DNA of 34,896 nt from Acidobacteriota bacterium (GTDB taxonomy: Bacteria; Actinomycetota; AC-67), in contig JACQXY010000055.1 of NCBI GenBank assembly GCA_016208485.1, positions 1 through 34,896 of the forward strand, given 5' to 3'. The notes beneath the pieces are model-generated. The model saw nothing but the letters and a program-made list of their open reading frames with translations. It was not told the DNA's origin and searched no databases. The translations under genes were made by a program, and so were the position numbers. Shown in pieces: positions 16,569-24,116 of the stretch; within the stretch, counting starts at the first letter, position 1, and each line of letters opens with the position of its first letter.

Positions 16569-18380
16569 GTGGCCCCGGGACGACCGCGTGATCGCACGCC
16601 CCTCCTAATCACTTCGGTGACCCTCGGAGGGGCTGCGGCGCTTCTCGGCGCTTTTCTCGCCTATCCTCCCGAGATCGGGCCCGGCGTCCTTCGCCGGGCC
16701 CTCGTGCTGGTCGCCATCACCACCGCCTCCGAGTTGATCGCGATCCGGCTGACCCACGGCTCGGAGTCCGAGCTGATCACCCTGTTCGAGATGGGGCTCG
16801 TCGCCGACCTGGTCCTGCTGCCGCCGGCGCTCGGCCCTGCCGTCGCCGTGGCCGGGCTCGCGCTCGCTCTCGCTCTTCAGCGCCGGACCCCGGTGAAGGC
16901 GATCTACAACATCGGTCAGTACGCGCTCGCCGCGGTCGCGGCCGCCGCGGTCTACCACGGGATCGGCGGGGGCCAGTTCGAGGAGGCGCGCGGCGTTGTG
17001 GGTCTTGTGATCGGGAGCGCGCTCTTCGCCGGGATGAACCTGCTCACGATCTCGGCGATCCTGTCGGCCACCGAGGGTCGCCGGCTCCTGCGGGTGCTCG
17101 CCCAGGAGCGCGGGCTCTCGGTCGCGATCGGGCTCGGCAACTCCGCCGTCGGCATCGTCGCCGTCGCTCTCTACCAGACTCGTCCCGTCCTCGTGCCGGC
17201 GGTCCTCGCGCCGGCTCTCGCCCTGCACCTCGCGTTCCGGGGCTGGGTGCGGCAGAAGGAGCTGTCCCGGCGCATGGAGGAGGAGAAGATCAAGCTCGAG
17301 CGGGTTGTCGAGCATTCGAGCGAGGGGATTGTGCTGGCGACCGGCGACGGCGCGGTGCTCGTTTGGAGCCCCTCCATGGAGCGGATGACCGGGGTCTCCT
17401 CCGCGGAGGCCGCGGGGAAGGCGCTGCCGTTCCTGCTCCGGGGCCGGGGGAGCTTCGGGGAGCCGGTTCAGGTCCGGGTCTCGACCGAGCCGGAGCCGTT
17501 CGAGCTGGAGGTGGTCACCGCGTCGGGAGAGAGCCGGTGGCTCCGCGTGCAGCACGGGCCCGCCTCCGGACCCGACGGGCGCCTGGCGTTCGACGTCGTC
17601 GTGGTGAACGACGTGACGCGCCAGCGCGAGATCGACCGCTTGAAGGACGACTTCGTGTCCATCGTCTCCCACGAGCTCAGGACGCCGCTCACCCCGATAA
17701 AGGGCTACGCGTCCCTGCTGCTGCGCCGCTCCGACGACATGCCGGCCGACCGCAAGCGCGAGGCGCTGGAGGCGATCGTGCAGCGCACCGACCACATGGC
17801 GCGCCTCGTCGAGGATCTCCTGCTCGTCTCCCAGATCGCGCGCGAGGGGGAGCGCCGCCTCCCCGAGGTCGGCCGCCGCTCCTTCGACGTCGCCCAGGTC
17901 GCCGAGAAAGCCCTTCGCTCGTTCCGGCTGGGACACCCGCACCGCGACTTCCAGCTCGACGCCCCGGCCGCGCTCGCGGTCGCCGCCGACCCGATGCGCA
18001 CCGAGCAGGTGCTCGCGCACCTGATCTCGAACGCGGTGAAGTTCTCCGAGGAGGGGGCGCCGGTCGAGGTGCGCGTGTCGATGGAGGGCGTTCGCGTCCG
18101 GCTGGACGTGCGGGACGAGGGTCGCGGGATCCCCGCCGACCGCTTCGAGGAGATCTTCGAGAAGTTCAAGCGGCTCGAGGATCCGCTGAAGATGACCACC
18201 GGTGGGGCGGGGCTCGGGCTCTACATCGTGAGCAAGCTCACCCAGGCGATGGGAGGCGAGGTCGCGGTCGAGAGCGAGGTCGGGCGCGGCAGCACCTTCA
18301 TGGTCTGGCTTCCGGCCGGCGAAGCGGCGGGCGGTGCCGAGATCACTCCGGGTCCACGAGCGCGAGAATCCTCGCGGTGA
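16569..18380 (+). CDS. Membrane PAS-domain sensor histidine kinase
   Basis: A 603-residue kinase. Residues 12-224 contain about seven or eight hydrophobic segments resembling integral membrane sensor modules. A PAS domain follows at about 235-350 (HSSEGIVLATGDGAVLVWSP). The HisKA domain carries His368 in FVSIVSHELRTPLTPIKGY. The ATPase domain shows the N box (SNAVKFS), G1 (DEGRGIP), F box (FEKFKRL) and G2 (GGAGLGLYIVSKLTQAMGG). The GTG start at 16569 is 3 bases after the protease stop. It is the obvious partner of the receiver protein encoded before the protease. Its 3' end overlaps the convergent mazF 3' end by 38 bases. Confidence 0.94.
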   Translation: MAPGRPRDRTPLLITSVTLGGAAALLGAFLAYPPEIGPGVLRRALVLVAITTASELIAIRLTHGSESELITLFEMGLVADLVLLPPALGPAVAVAGLALALALQRRTPVKAIYNIGQYALAAVAAAAVYHGIGGGQFEEARGVVGLVIGSALFAGMNLLTISAILSATEGRRLLRVLAQERGLSVAIGLGNSAVGIVAVALYQTRPVLVPAVLAPALALHLAFRGWVRQKELSRRMEEEKIKLERVVEHSSEGIVLATGDGAVLVWSPSMERMTGVSSAEAAGKALPFLLRGRGSFGEPVQVRVSTEPEPFELEVVTASGESRWLRVQHGPASGPDGRLAFDVVVVNDVTRQREIDRLKDDFVSIVSHELRTPLTPIKGYASLLLRRSDDMPADRKREALEAIVQRTDHMARLVEDLLLVSQIAREGERRLPEVGRRSFDVAQVAEKALRSFRLGHPHRDFQLDAPAALAVAADPMRTEQVLAHLISNAVKFSEEGAPVEVRVSMEGVRVRLDVRDEGRGIPADRFEEIFEKFKRLEDPLKMTTGGAGLGLYIVSKLTQAMGGEVAVESEVGRGSTFMVWLPAGEAAGGAEITPGPRARESSR

Positions 18381-18684
18381 CGTCGTCGATCACGCCGGCA
18401 GGAGCGGAGCAGAGCCGCGTCGCGGAACGCACGCGCCAGTCGAGGCTCTTGATCTGGTCGCTGAGTACCGCCCCCGTCGCCTTCGATCCCTTCGGGATCT
18501 CGACTTCGAACGGATACCCCTTGATGTTCGACGTGATGGGGCAGAACAGCGCGAGGCCGACCTTGCGGTTGTAGGACTTCGGTGAGATGACGAGAGCCGG
18601 CCGGCGTCCGCCCTGCTCATGTCCCGCCTGCGGATCGAAGCGCAGCCAAACAACATCGCCGCGGTCGGGTGTGTACTCGGCCAC
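18343..18684 (-). CDS. mazF: MazF-type endoribonuclease toxin
   Basis: A 113-residue member of the MazF/PemK family of mRNA interferases. Diagnostic segments are RGDVVWLRFDPQAGHEQGGRRPALVISP at the N-terminus (the conserved Arg and the GHEQ-GRRPALV loop), LFCPITSNIKGYPFEVEIP in the middle and LSDQIKSLDWRVR towards the end. A GTG start overlaps the mazE TAG stop by one base, giving mazE-mazF in the usual antitoxin-first order. Its 3' end runs into the histidine kinase gene on the other strand. GC is lower than the kinase. The target sequence cannot be predicted. Confidence 0.93.
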   Translation of the reverse strand: MAEYTPDRGDVVWLRFDPQAGHEQGGRRPALVISPKSYNRKVGLALFCPITSNIKGYPFEVEIPKGSKATGAVLSDQIKSLDWRVRSATRLCSAPAGVIDDVTARILALVDPE

Positions 18685-18926
18685 TACCAGGCCTCCCGCC
18701 CGACAGGAGCGCCGGTCTCAACCGCGTCGTGGAGGTTTTTCACGCTGATCGCCCGAACCAGTGAGGCAAGGTCGCACTTGTGACGGCGCAGAGGGCGCAC
18801 GAGGATCTCGCCGTTTTCCATTGCGATATCGACCGTTGAGCCTGCTTCGACGTGAGCTTCGGCGGCGAACGACTTGGGGATCCGAAGTCCGAGACTGTTG
18901 CCCCATCTCTGGATCTTTGTCTCCAC
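18684..18926 (-). CDS. mazE: MazE-type antitoxin (AbrB-like)
   Basis: An 80-residue SpoVT/AbrB-fold antitoxin with the classic MazE start ETKIQRWGNSLGLRIPKSF, then VEAGSTVDIAMENGEILVRP. The C-terminal half (LASLVRAISVKNLHD) would wrap around MazF. A GTG start at 18926 is preceded by GGGAGG; the open frame extends to 19454 but that part is not MazE-like. It is cotranscribed with mazF, and the inverted repeat upstream is a candidate site for autoregulation. Confidence 0.92.
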   Translation of the reverse strand: METKIQRWGNSLGLRIPKSFAAEAHVEAGSTVDIAMENGEILVRPLRRHKCDLASLVRAISVKNLHDAVETGAPVGREAW

Positions 18927-18955
18927 CGCGCCCTCCCGAGATCCTGAGGCATGGA

Positions 18956-18970
18956 TATACATTGAGTATA
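18956..18970 (-). promoter_or_regulatory. mazEF promoter region with inverted repeat
   Basis: TATAC, five bases, GTATA form an inverted repeat about 30 bases upstream of the mazE start. On the minus strand the same stretch contains TATACT, a near-consensus -10 box, so a repressor bound here would block the promoter. The -35 region is poor. The AT-rich patch stands out against the GC-rich surroundings. Confidence 0.5.
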
Positions 18971-19079
18971 CAGACCGGCAGGGGTCCCCGTCCACCCCAT
19001 GGGCATTCCCATTGGCCTTGGCAACAAGGTCGCGCCGCGGCGCCCGAGGGGGTGGCCCGGTGATCTCATCGCGCCGAGG

Positions 19080-19085
19080 TACCAT
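19080..19085 (+). promoter_or_regulatory. Minus-10 box of the FmdB-like gene, leaderless type
   Basis: TACCAT is followed after 6 bases by the ATG at 19092, the spacing expected when transcription starts at the start codon. No Shine-Dalgarno is visible. Confidence 0.4.
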
Positions 19086-19091
19086 ACGGGC

Positions 19092-19325
19092 ATGCCTATG
19101 TACGAGTACCGCTGCCGGGAGTGCGACGCCCGCTTCGAGCGCCTGAGCGCCGCGGGCGAAGCGGACGGGGCCGCTTGCCCGAGCTGCGGCTCCGCCCCGG
19201 CGCGCCGCCTGCTCTCGGTCATCGGCGGGCTGACCGGCCGGGCCCGCCCGCCGGCCCCTCCGTGCGCGCGCGGGGAGTGCGGGCCGAGCGAGTGCGCGCG
19301 CGGCGCCTGCGAGGCCGGCTTCTGA
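19092..19325 (+). CDS. FmdB-family zinc ribbon protein with Cys-rich tail
   Basis: A 77-residue protein starting [16 protein letters not shown], the signature of the FmdB-type regulatory zinc ribbon; CxxC at 8-11 and CPSC near residue 37 form the zinc knuckles. The family is widespread and poorly understood. The C-terminus adds a second cysteine cluster ([16 protein letters not shown]), less common in the family, which may bind another metal. An open frame starts upstream at 18999 but the family N-terminus and the leaderless -10 box support 19092. It is followed by guaA after 40 bases. Confidence 0.85.
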   Translation: MPMYEYRCRECDARFERLSAAGEADGAACPSCGSAPARRLLSVIGGLTGRARPPAPPCARGECGPSECARGACEAGF

Positions 19326-19348
19326 TCGCGGGCCCGGCGCGCCTCCGC

Positions 19349-19354
19349 TAGACT
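19349..19354 (+). promoter_or_regulatory. Minus-10 box of guaA, short-leader type
   Basis: TAGACT is separated from the guaA GTG by 11 bases, exactly as TACACT is from glmS. The few bases between (ending CCAAG) hold no convincing Shine-Dalgarno. Confidence 0.4.
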
Positions 19355-19365
19355 TTCGACCCAAG

Positions 19366-20910
19366 GTGGATTCCCCCAGCTTCGACACCGTCCTCGTCAT
19401 CGATTTCGGCGCGCAGTACGCGCAGCTCATCGCCCGCCGGGTGCGCGAGTGCAAGGTCTACTCCGAGATCGTCCCCCACGACGCGCCGGTCGCCGAGATC
19501 CGCCGGCGCCGCCCGAAGGGCCTGATCCTCTCCGGAGGCCCCGCGAGCGTGTACGCGCCGGGCGCGCCGGCCGTGAACCCCGAGCTGTTCGAGCTCGGGC
19601 TGCCGGTGCTCGGCATCTGCTACGGCCAGCAGGCGATGGCCCAGGCGCTCGGCGGCGAGGTCGCGCGCACCGGCGCGCGCGAGTACGGCAAGACGACCCT
19701 GCGCGCGACGGCACCGAGCGTCCTCTTCCGCGGCACTCCGGCCGAGCAGACCGTTTGGATGAGCCACTCCGACGCGGTCGTGCGCCCTCCGGAGGGGTTT
19801 CGGGTCACCGGCGAGTCGGACTCCTGCCCGGCCGCGGCGTTCGAGTCCCCCGAGCGCGGGCTCTACGGCGTGCAGTTCCACCCAGAGGTCGCCCACACGC
19901 CGCACGGCATCGAGATCCTGAAGAGCTTCCTCTACGAGGTCTGCGACGCGCGCCCGACCTGGACGCGGGTGTCGATCATCGAGGAGGCGGTGCGCGAGGT
20001 TCGCGCGCGCGTCGGCGGCGAGCGGATCATCTGCGGCCTGTCGGGAGGCGTGGACTCGGCCGTGGCCGCGGTCTTGGTGCACAAGGCGACCCCGGGCCAG
20101 CTCACCTGCGTGTTCGTCGACCACGGGCTCTTGCGCGCCGGCGAGGCCGAGCAGGTCGAGGAGACATTCCGCCGGAACTTCAAGATCAACCTCATCCACG
20201 TGAAGGCGCGCGACCGGTTCCTCGCCAAGCTCGCCGGGGTCACCGACCCCGAGCGCAAGCGCCGGGCGATCGGCGAGGAGTTCATCCGCGTCTTCGAGGA
20301 GGTCGCCAAGACCGAACTCGCCGGCGTCGGCTTCCTCGTCCAGGGGACCCTCTACCCGGACATCATCGAGTCGGGCACGCGCGACGCGGCTCGGATCAAG
20401 AGCCACCACAACGTCGGGGGGCTCCCCGAGGATATGCGCTTCGAGCTGATCGAGCCGCTCCGCAACCTCTTCAAGGACGAGGTGCGCGCGATCGGCGAGG
20501 AACTCGGCATCCCCGACGAGATCGTCTGGCGCCAGCCGTTCCCCGGCCCCGGGCTCGCGATCCGGATCATCGGCGATGTCACCGCCGAGCGACTGGAGAT
20601 CCTTCGCCGGGCCGACGAGATCGTGCTCGAGGAGATCCGCCGGGCCGGCCTCTACCGCGAGCTGTGGCAGTCGTTTGCGATCCTGCCCAGCGTGCGCACG
20701 GTCGGGGTGATGGGGGACGATCGCACATACGCGCACCCGATCGTGCTGCGCGCGGTCAACAGCGAGGACGCGATGACCGCGGACTGGGCGCGCCTGCCCT
20801 ACGAGGTGCTCGAGCGGATCGCCTCGCGCGTCGTCGGCGAGGTCCCCGGCGTCAACCGCGTCGCCTACGACGTGACCTCGAAGCCCCCGGGCACGATCGA
20901 GTGGGAGTAG
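19366..20910 (+). CDS. guaA: GMP synthase (glutamine-hydrolysing)
   Basis: Converts XMP to GMP with glutamine and ATP. The 514-residue product has an N-terminal class I glutamine amidotransferase domain ([18 protein letters not shown], nucleophile Cys85 in [10 protein letters not shown], catalytic His in [13 protein letters not shown]). The ATP-pyrophosphatase domain carries the P-loop SGGVDS at 226-231. The C-terminal dimerisation domain ends in the conserved [10 protein letters not shown]. The GTG start matches the family N-terminus. It converges on the glycosyltransferase gene with only 6 bases between the stops. Confidence 0.98.
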   Translation: MDSPSFDTVLVIDFGAQYAQLIARRVRECKVYSEIVPHDAPVAEIRRRRPKGLILSGGPASVYAPGAPAVNPELFELGLPVLGICYGQQAMAQALGGEVARTGAREYGKTTLRATAPSVLFRGTPAEQTVWMSHSDAVVRPPEGFRVTGESDSCPAAAFESPERGLYGVQFHPEVAHTPHGIEILKSFLYEVCDARPTWTRVSIIEEAVREVRARVGGERIICGLSGGVDSAVAAVLVHKATPGQLTCVFVDHGLLRAGEAEQVEETFRRNFKINLIHVKARDRFLAKLAGVTDPERKRRAIGEEFIRVFEEVAKTELAGVGFLVQGTLYPDIIESGTRDAARIKSHHNVGGLPEDMRFELIEPLRNLFKDEVRAIGEELGIPDEIVWRQPFPGPGLAIRIIGDVTAERLEILRRADEIVLEEIRRAGLYRELWQSFAILPSVRTVGVMGDDRTYAHPIVLRAVNSEDAMTADWARLPYEVLERIASRVVGEVPGVNRVAYDVTSKPPGTIEWE

Positions 20911-20916
20911 CGCGGC

Positions 20917-22413
20917 TCACCGGCCGATCGCGCGGTACACCCGAACATAGGGGATTCGGTTGATCGTGAGCGTCCAGAACGGCCTTCGGCGTTCGTAGCG
21001 GCGCCACTCGGCCTCGAAGCGCCCCGTCTGCACGCTCGAGACGTAGAAGAGCACGTAGTCCGGCGTCGAGCCGGGGGCTCCGAGCCGGACGGTGCGGCCC
21101 CGGAAGAAGTCCTCGAACTGGGTTACTCGCGTGGTGGCGACGGTCAGGCGCTCGGCCCCGGGCAGCGCGTTCAGCCGCTCGGCGGCCGCGTCCAGGCCCT
21201 CCCCCCAGCCGACGACCATCACGCCCCGAGCGCTCACCGGGCCCCCGGCGAGCCAGTTGAAGTGCGCGAGCGGCCAGGGGATGAGCGCGAGCGCGGGGCC
21301 GCCGTGCAGGGCGAGCGCCAGCGCGATCGCCGGCACCGCCCGGCGCGACGGGCGAACCGCGCCGAGCGCGCGCGCGAGCGCGACTGCGACGGCGAGATCG
21401 ACCGCGACGAACGACGGCAGGATGTAGCGATCGCCCTTCTTCGCTCCGATGGTCATGAGCGCCGCGAACCCGAGCGCGAACGAGAGGAAGGCGACCGCGC
21501 GCCGCGCCCCCGCATCGCGCTCTCGCCGCCGGATCGCCCAGACGATCGTTGCGGCGGCGGCCGGCAGCGTCAGGATCGAGGATCGCCATGCGAAGACCAC
21601 CGGGTAGAAGAGCGCCCCGGGGTTTCCGACCCGCCGCCCGAGGAAGAACCCACCCGAGTGGCTGTCGGCCACGGCCGCGCCGCCGCCACCCGCCATGAGC
21701 GCGATCGCGTGCCACGGCCGGACCCACAGGACCGGCCAGGCGGCGAAGGCCACGGCCGCGGCGGCGCCGAGCCACACCGCGAGCGGGCGCGCGAGGCCGC
21801 GACCGGATCGCTTCAGCACCACGACCGCGGCAATCATCAGGAATATCGCAGGCTGCTTCGTCAGGGCGGCGAGCCCCGCGAGAGCACCGGACAGCGCGAC
21901 GAACCTCCGACTGCCCCCCGCACCCCGCAGGAGCGCGAGGAAGCTCGCAGCCATGAGCAGGGCGAGCAAGCCGTCCAGATGCACGACGCGGCCGTGCGCC
22001 AGCAGGAAGGGGTCCAGCGCAAGGAGAAGAGCGCCGAGCATGGCGGCGCCCGTGCCGATCACGGCGCGCGCAAGCCCCCAGATCGCGAGGATGAGCAGCG
22101 TCCCGGCGACGGCGAGTCCGAGCCGCGCGCGGGCATACCGTTGTCGAAGCGGCGCTCCCGGCGGAAGGGTGCGCTGGGCGAAGCCCGCGATCCACATCGT
22201 GGTCACGCCCGGGTGGCCGGTCTCGATCGCGTCGGCGAAGCGGGCATCGGACACGGCCGCGGCGAAGCGGGCCGAGCGCTCGAGCCAGAGCTTCTCGTCG
22301 ATGGTGAGCGCGCGGTCGAGAGCGACCAGGCGGGGGGCAAGGGTCGCCGCGGCGATGGCCGCCGTTGTGGCGAGCAGTCCCAGAGCGCGGGCGGCCTTCA
22401 CGGCGGCGGCCAT
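20917..22413 (-). CDS. GT-C type membrane glycosyltransferase (GT39/ArnT-like)
   Basis: A 498-residue integral membrane protein with about ten to twelve hydrophobic segments. The first extracytoplasmic loop carries the acidic TIDEKLWLERS motif, and ETGHPGVTTMWIAG follows, a pattern seen in dolichyl/polyprenyl-phosphate-sugar transferases of the GT39/PMT_2 type. VVHLDGLLALLM and GAKKGDRYILPSF are further family-like features. The C-terminal 110 residues form a soluble domain with strands (TPDYVLFYVSSVQ). The donor is probably a polyprenyl-phosphate sugar; the acceptor is unknown. The ATG at 22413 begins a signal-like N-terminus. Confidence 0.8.
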   Translation of the reverse strand: MAAAVKAARALGLLATTAAIAAATLAPRLVALDRALTIDEKLWLERSARFAAAVSDARFADAIETGHPGVTTMWIAGFAQRTLPPGAPLRQRYARARLGLAVAGTLLILAIWGLARAVIGTGAAMLGALLLALDPFLLAHGRVVHLDGLLALLMAASFLALLRGAGGSRRFVALSGALAGLAALTKQPAIFLMIAAVVVLKRSGRGLARPLAVWLGAAAAVAFAAWPVLWVRPWHAIALMAGGGGAAVADSHSGGFFLGRRVGNPGALFYPVVFAWRSSILTLPAAAATIVWAIRRRERDAGARRAVAFLSFALGFAALMTIGAKKGDRYILPSFVAVDLAVAVALARALGAVRPSRRAVPAIALALALHGGPALALIPWPLAHFNWLAGGPVSARGVMVVGWGEGLDAAAERLNALPGAERLTVATTRVTQFEDFFRGRTVRLGAPGSTPDYVLFYVSSVQTGRFEAEWRRYERRRPFWTLTINRIPYVRVYRAIGR

Positions 22414-22549
22414 CCTACGCGGTAGCCGCCCGGACCCCGGGGATCGCCGAGGCTCCAGGGCCGCGACCGTAGGGCCCTGTGACCCCCTCGGTGAGGGTCA
22501 ACTGCCCTGCCGGCTGCCGCTCTCGCCGATTGATAGGCAGATGTCCGGG

Positions 22550-22578
22550 TTGACGCCCTAGGGTCCGGCGGGTAAGGT
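22550..22578 (+). promoter_or_regulatory. Promoter of the octaheme cytochrome gene
   Basis: TTGACG at 22550-22555 and TAAGGT at 22573-22578 are spaced by 17 nt. Transcription would begin near 22585, giving a leader of about 150 bases, unusually long for this window where most genes have short leaders. Confidence 0.6.
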
Positions 22579-22599
22579 CCGCGTGGACAAAGGGGATCA

Positions 22600-22642
22600 A
22601 AAGGAGACAAAGCCCAGTAGGAAAGTCTCCTTTAGTCTCCTT
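22600..22642 (+). promoter_or_regulatory. Stem-loop in the cytochrome leader with alternative pairing arm
   Basis: AAAGGAGAC at 22600-22608 is the exact reverse complement of GTCTCCTTT at 22625-22633 (9-bp stem, 16-base A-rich loop). GTCTCCTT is repeated at 22635-22642, so the upstream arm can pair with either copy. The arrangement resembles a switchable leader. It does not match a riboswitch consensus I can assign. Confidence 0.55.
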
Positions 22643-22736
22643 GTGGCGACCGAACGGAGGCCTGTGCGCACTTTGGGCGGACCGAGTGGCGCGTTTCGGA
22701 CTGGGGTTCGCGAGAGGGAAGCGAGGTGATTGAGGG

Positions 22737-23825
22737 ATGAGCAAGAAGGTGGGCATCGCGCTGCTGGCGCTCGCCGCGCTGGCAGTGACCGGGATTGTGG
22801 CGAGCGTCCCGAGCGCGGGCACGGCGGATGAGCCCCCGCCCACTTATGTGGGCTCGGAAGCTTGCGGGACCTGTCACAAGGCCCAGTACACGACGTTCCA
22901 GGACACCGGGCACCCATGGAAGTTGCAGACGCCCGCGGAGGCGCAGGCGCACGGACTGCCGGTCCCGAGCGGCTACACTTGGAACGACATCTACCTGGTG
23001 ATCGGAGGCTTCCGCTGGAAGTCCCGCTACATCGGCCAGGATGGCTACATCATCACCAAGACGCAGGACGCGGACGGCAACTGGATCGGCGGCAAGAACC
23101 AGTACAACCTCGCGACGAAGCGATGGGTCGACTACAGCGCCGGGCAAACGAAGCAGTACAGCTGCGGGAAGTGCCACACAACGGGCTACAGCACGACGGG
23201 CAACCAGGACGGCAAGCCGGGAATCGTGGGCACGTGGGCGCTGAAGGGCGTCCAGTGCGAGCGGTGCCATGGTCCGGGGAGCAACCACGTGAGCGACCCG
23301 CTCAACGTGAAGCCGGTCGTGGACCGCTCGAGTGAGCTGTGCGGGACGTGCCACTCCCGTGGGAATGACATGTCGAAGCTGCCCGCGAAGAACGGGTACA
23401 TCGAGCACCACGAGCAGTACCAGGAGATCCTCCGGAGCGCCAAGACGACCTCGGCGGGTATGACCTGCGTGAGCTGCCACAATCCGCACGTGACGAGCAC
23501 GAGCCCCGTGGGCACGAAGCCGTGCGCTCTCTGCCACACGGACAAGGTGGTGCAGCAAGCGAAGACGACGCACTTCCTGAACGGCGTGACGTGCGCGAGC
23601 TGCCACCTGGCCCCCGCCGGGAAGTCGGCCGAGGCAGTCGCCAATAGGGGCGACGTCAAGACCCACCTGTTCCGGATCAACACGGACCCGAGCTTCTACA
23701 CGGCTCCGTCCGGAAGCACGGAGGCAGGCAACGCGCTCGACGTTGGCTTCGCTTGCCTTGGCTGCCACTCGGCCAAGGACCGGAACTGGGCGAGCGAGAA
23801 CGCAACCGGCTACCACGCGGAGTGA
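22737..23825 (+). CDS. Octaheme c-type cytochrome
   Basis: A 362-residue exported multiheme cytochrome. An N-terminal hydrophobic segment (about residues 5-24) is a signal peptide or anchor. Eight CxxCH haem-binding motifs occur at 43, 143, 174, 202, 244, 263, 286 and 340. The wide gap of about 100 residues between the first two is filled by Trp/Tyr-rich sequence (GFRWKSRYIGQDGYII). The third motif is CERCHGPGSNH with a nearby His that could be a distal ligand, a pattern recalling cytochrome c554-type proteins. It stands alone: no cytochrome maturation or quinol-oxidase gene is adjacent. A strong terminator follows. It probably carries electrons outside the membrane; partner and acceptor are unknown. 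Confidence 0.92.
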   Translation: MSKKVGIALLALAALAVTGIVASVPSAGTADEPPPTYVGSEACGTCHKAQYTTFQDTGHPWKLQTPAEAQAHGLPVPSGYTWNDIYLVIGGFRWKSRYIGQDGYIITKTQDADGNWIGGKNQYNLATKRWVDYSAGQTKQYSCGKCHTTGYSTTGNQDGKPGIVGTWALKGVQCERCHGPGSNHVSDPLNVKPVVDRSSELCGTCHSRGNDMSKLPAKNGYIEHHEQYQEILRSAKTTSAGMTCVSCHNPHVTSTSPVGTKPCALCHTDKVVQQAKTTHFLNGVTCASCHLAPAGKSAEAVANRGDVKTHLFRINTDPSFYTAPSGSTEAGNALDVGFACLGCHSAKDRNWASENATGYHAE

Positions 23826-23878
23826 TCCGAAGCTCGTGAGGTGGCCCAGGCCCGCGCGGCGGGCCAGGATTCGAGTCG

Positions 23879-23925
23879 CTCCGGCGGCGGAGGCGAAAGC
23901 CCCGCCGCCGGAGAGCCCCCTTTCC
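23879..23925 (+). terminator. Strong intrinsic terminator of the cytochrome gene
   Basis: A 12-bp perfect stem (23879-23890 with 23902-23913) continues, after one bulged A, into a 3-bp GGC/GCC stem capped by a GAAA tetraloop. The strand after it reads CCCCCTTTCCCC, a short pyrimidine tract. It is one of the most stable hairpins in the window, 53 bases after the stop codon. Confidence 0.8.
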
Positions 23926-23965
23926 CCGAATGCGGCCCCCGCCTCAGCCGCTGGGGGAGGCTCTC

Positions 23966-24103
23966 ATGAGGAGAGGTCAATTGCGCCTGACGCGCGCCGG
24001 CATCCTGTACAACGGGGCCGACGTCGGCGGTGAAGCCTCGGTCGAGAAGGATCGCGCGCGCTCCCGGGGGGTAATGGTCGCCTGCGGGCTCATGCACGCG
24101 TGA
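23966..24103 (+). CDS. Possible small protein of unknown function
   Basis: An ATG at 23966 preceded by GGGGGAGG opens a 45-codon frame ending in TGA at 24103. The product is basic at the N-terminus (MRRGQLRLTRAG) and has no membrane segment or motif I recognise. The good ribosome binding site is the only argument for it. It lies after the terminator, so it would need its own promoter, which I do not see. It may be chance. Confidence 0.2.
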   Translation: MRRGQLRLTRAGILYNGADVGGEASVEKDRARSRGVMVACGLMHA

Positions 24104-24116
24104 ATTGCGAATTCAC
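24100..24116. promoter_or_regulatory. Perfect inverted repeat upstream of uvrD
   Basis: GTGAATT, GCG, AATTCAC: a perfect 7-bp inverted repeat, followed at 24119-24124 by a third GTGAAT half-site. It is about 70 bases upstream of the uvrD -10 box and is notably AT-rich for this genome. It does not match the known actinobacterial LexA box (CGAAC...GTTCG). It is a candidate site for an unidentified regulator. Confidence 0.4.

Larger units (their letters stand above)
22414..22736. other. Divergent intergenic region between glycosyltransferase and cytochrome genes
   Basis: 323 bases without a gene. The right half holds the cytochrome promoter and a structured leader, listed separately. The left half contains an imperfect inverted repeat at 22480-22500 (TGACCC and GGGTCA arms, able to fold with a CCCTC/GAGGG core), a possible operator. 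I see no clear promoter for the glycosyltransferase gene. Confidence 0.5.

Noticed and set aside
15959..16612. Minus-strand frame with repeats such as DHWRADHCLADHCLADHWRA opposite the RQW array
   Set aside because: It is the antisense translation of the repeat DNA; it has no ribosome binding site or family features, and the plus-strand gene is certain.
21262..22425. A 387-codon plus-strand frame opposite the glycosyltransferase
   Set aside because: Its translation is Arg/Glu/Gly/Asp-rich shadow sequence, while the minus-strand frame encodes a clean multi-pass membrane protein.
22580..22736. A GEMM-type cyclic-dinucleotide riboswitch in the cytochrome leader
   Set aside because: Only short A-rich fragments resemble it; the conserved core and receptor arrangement cannot be placed, so it is kept as an unassigned structured leader.
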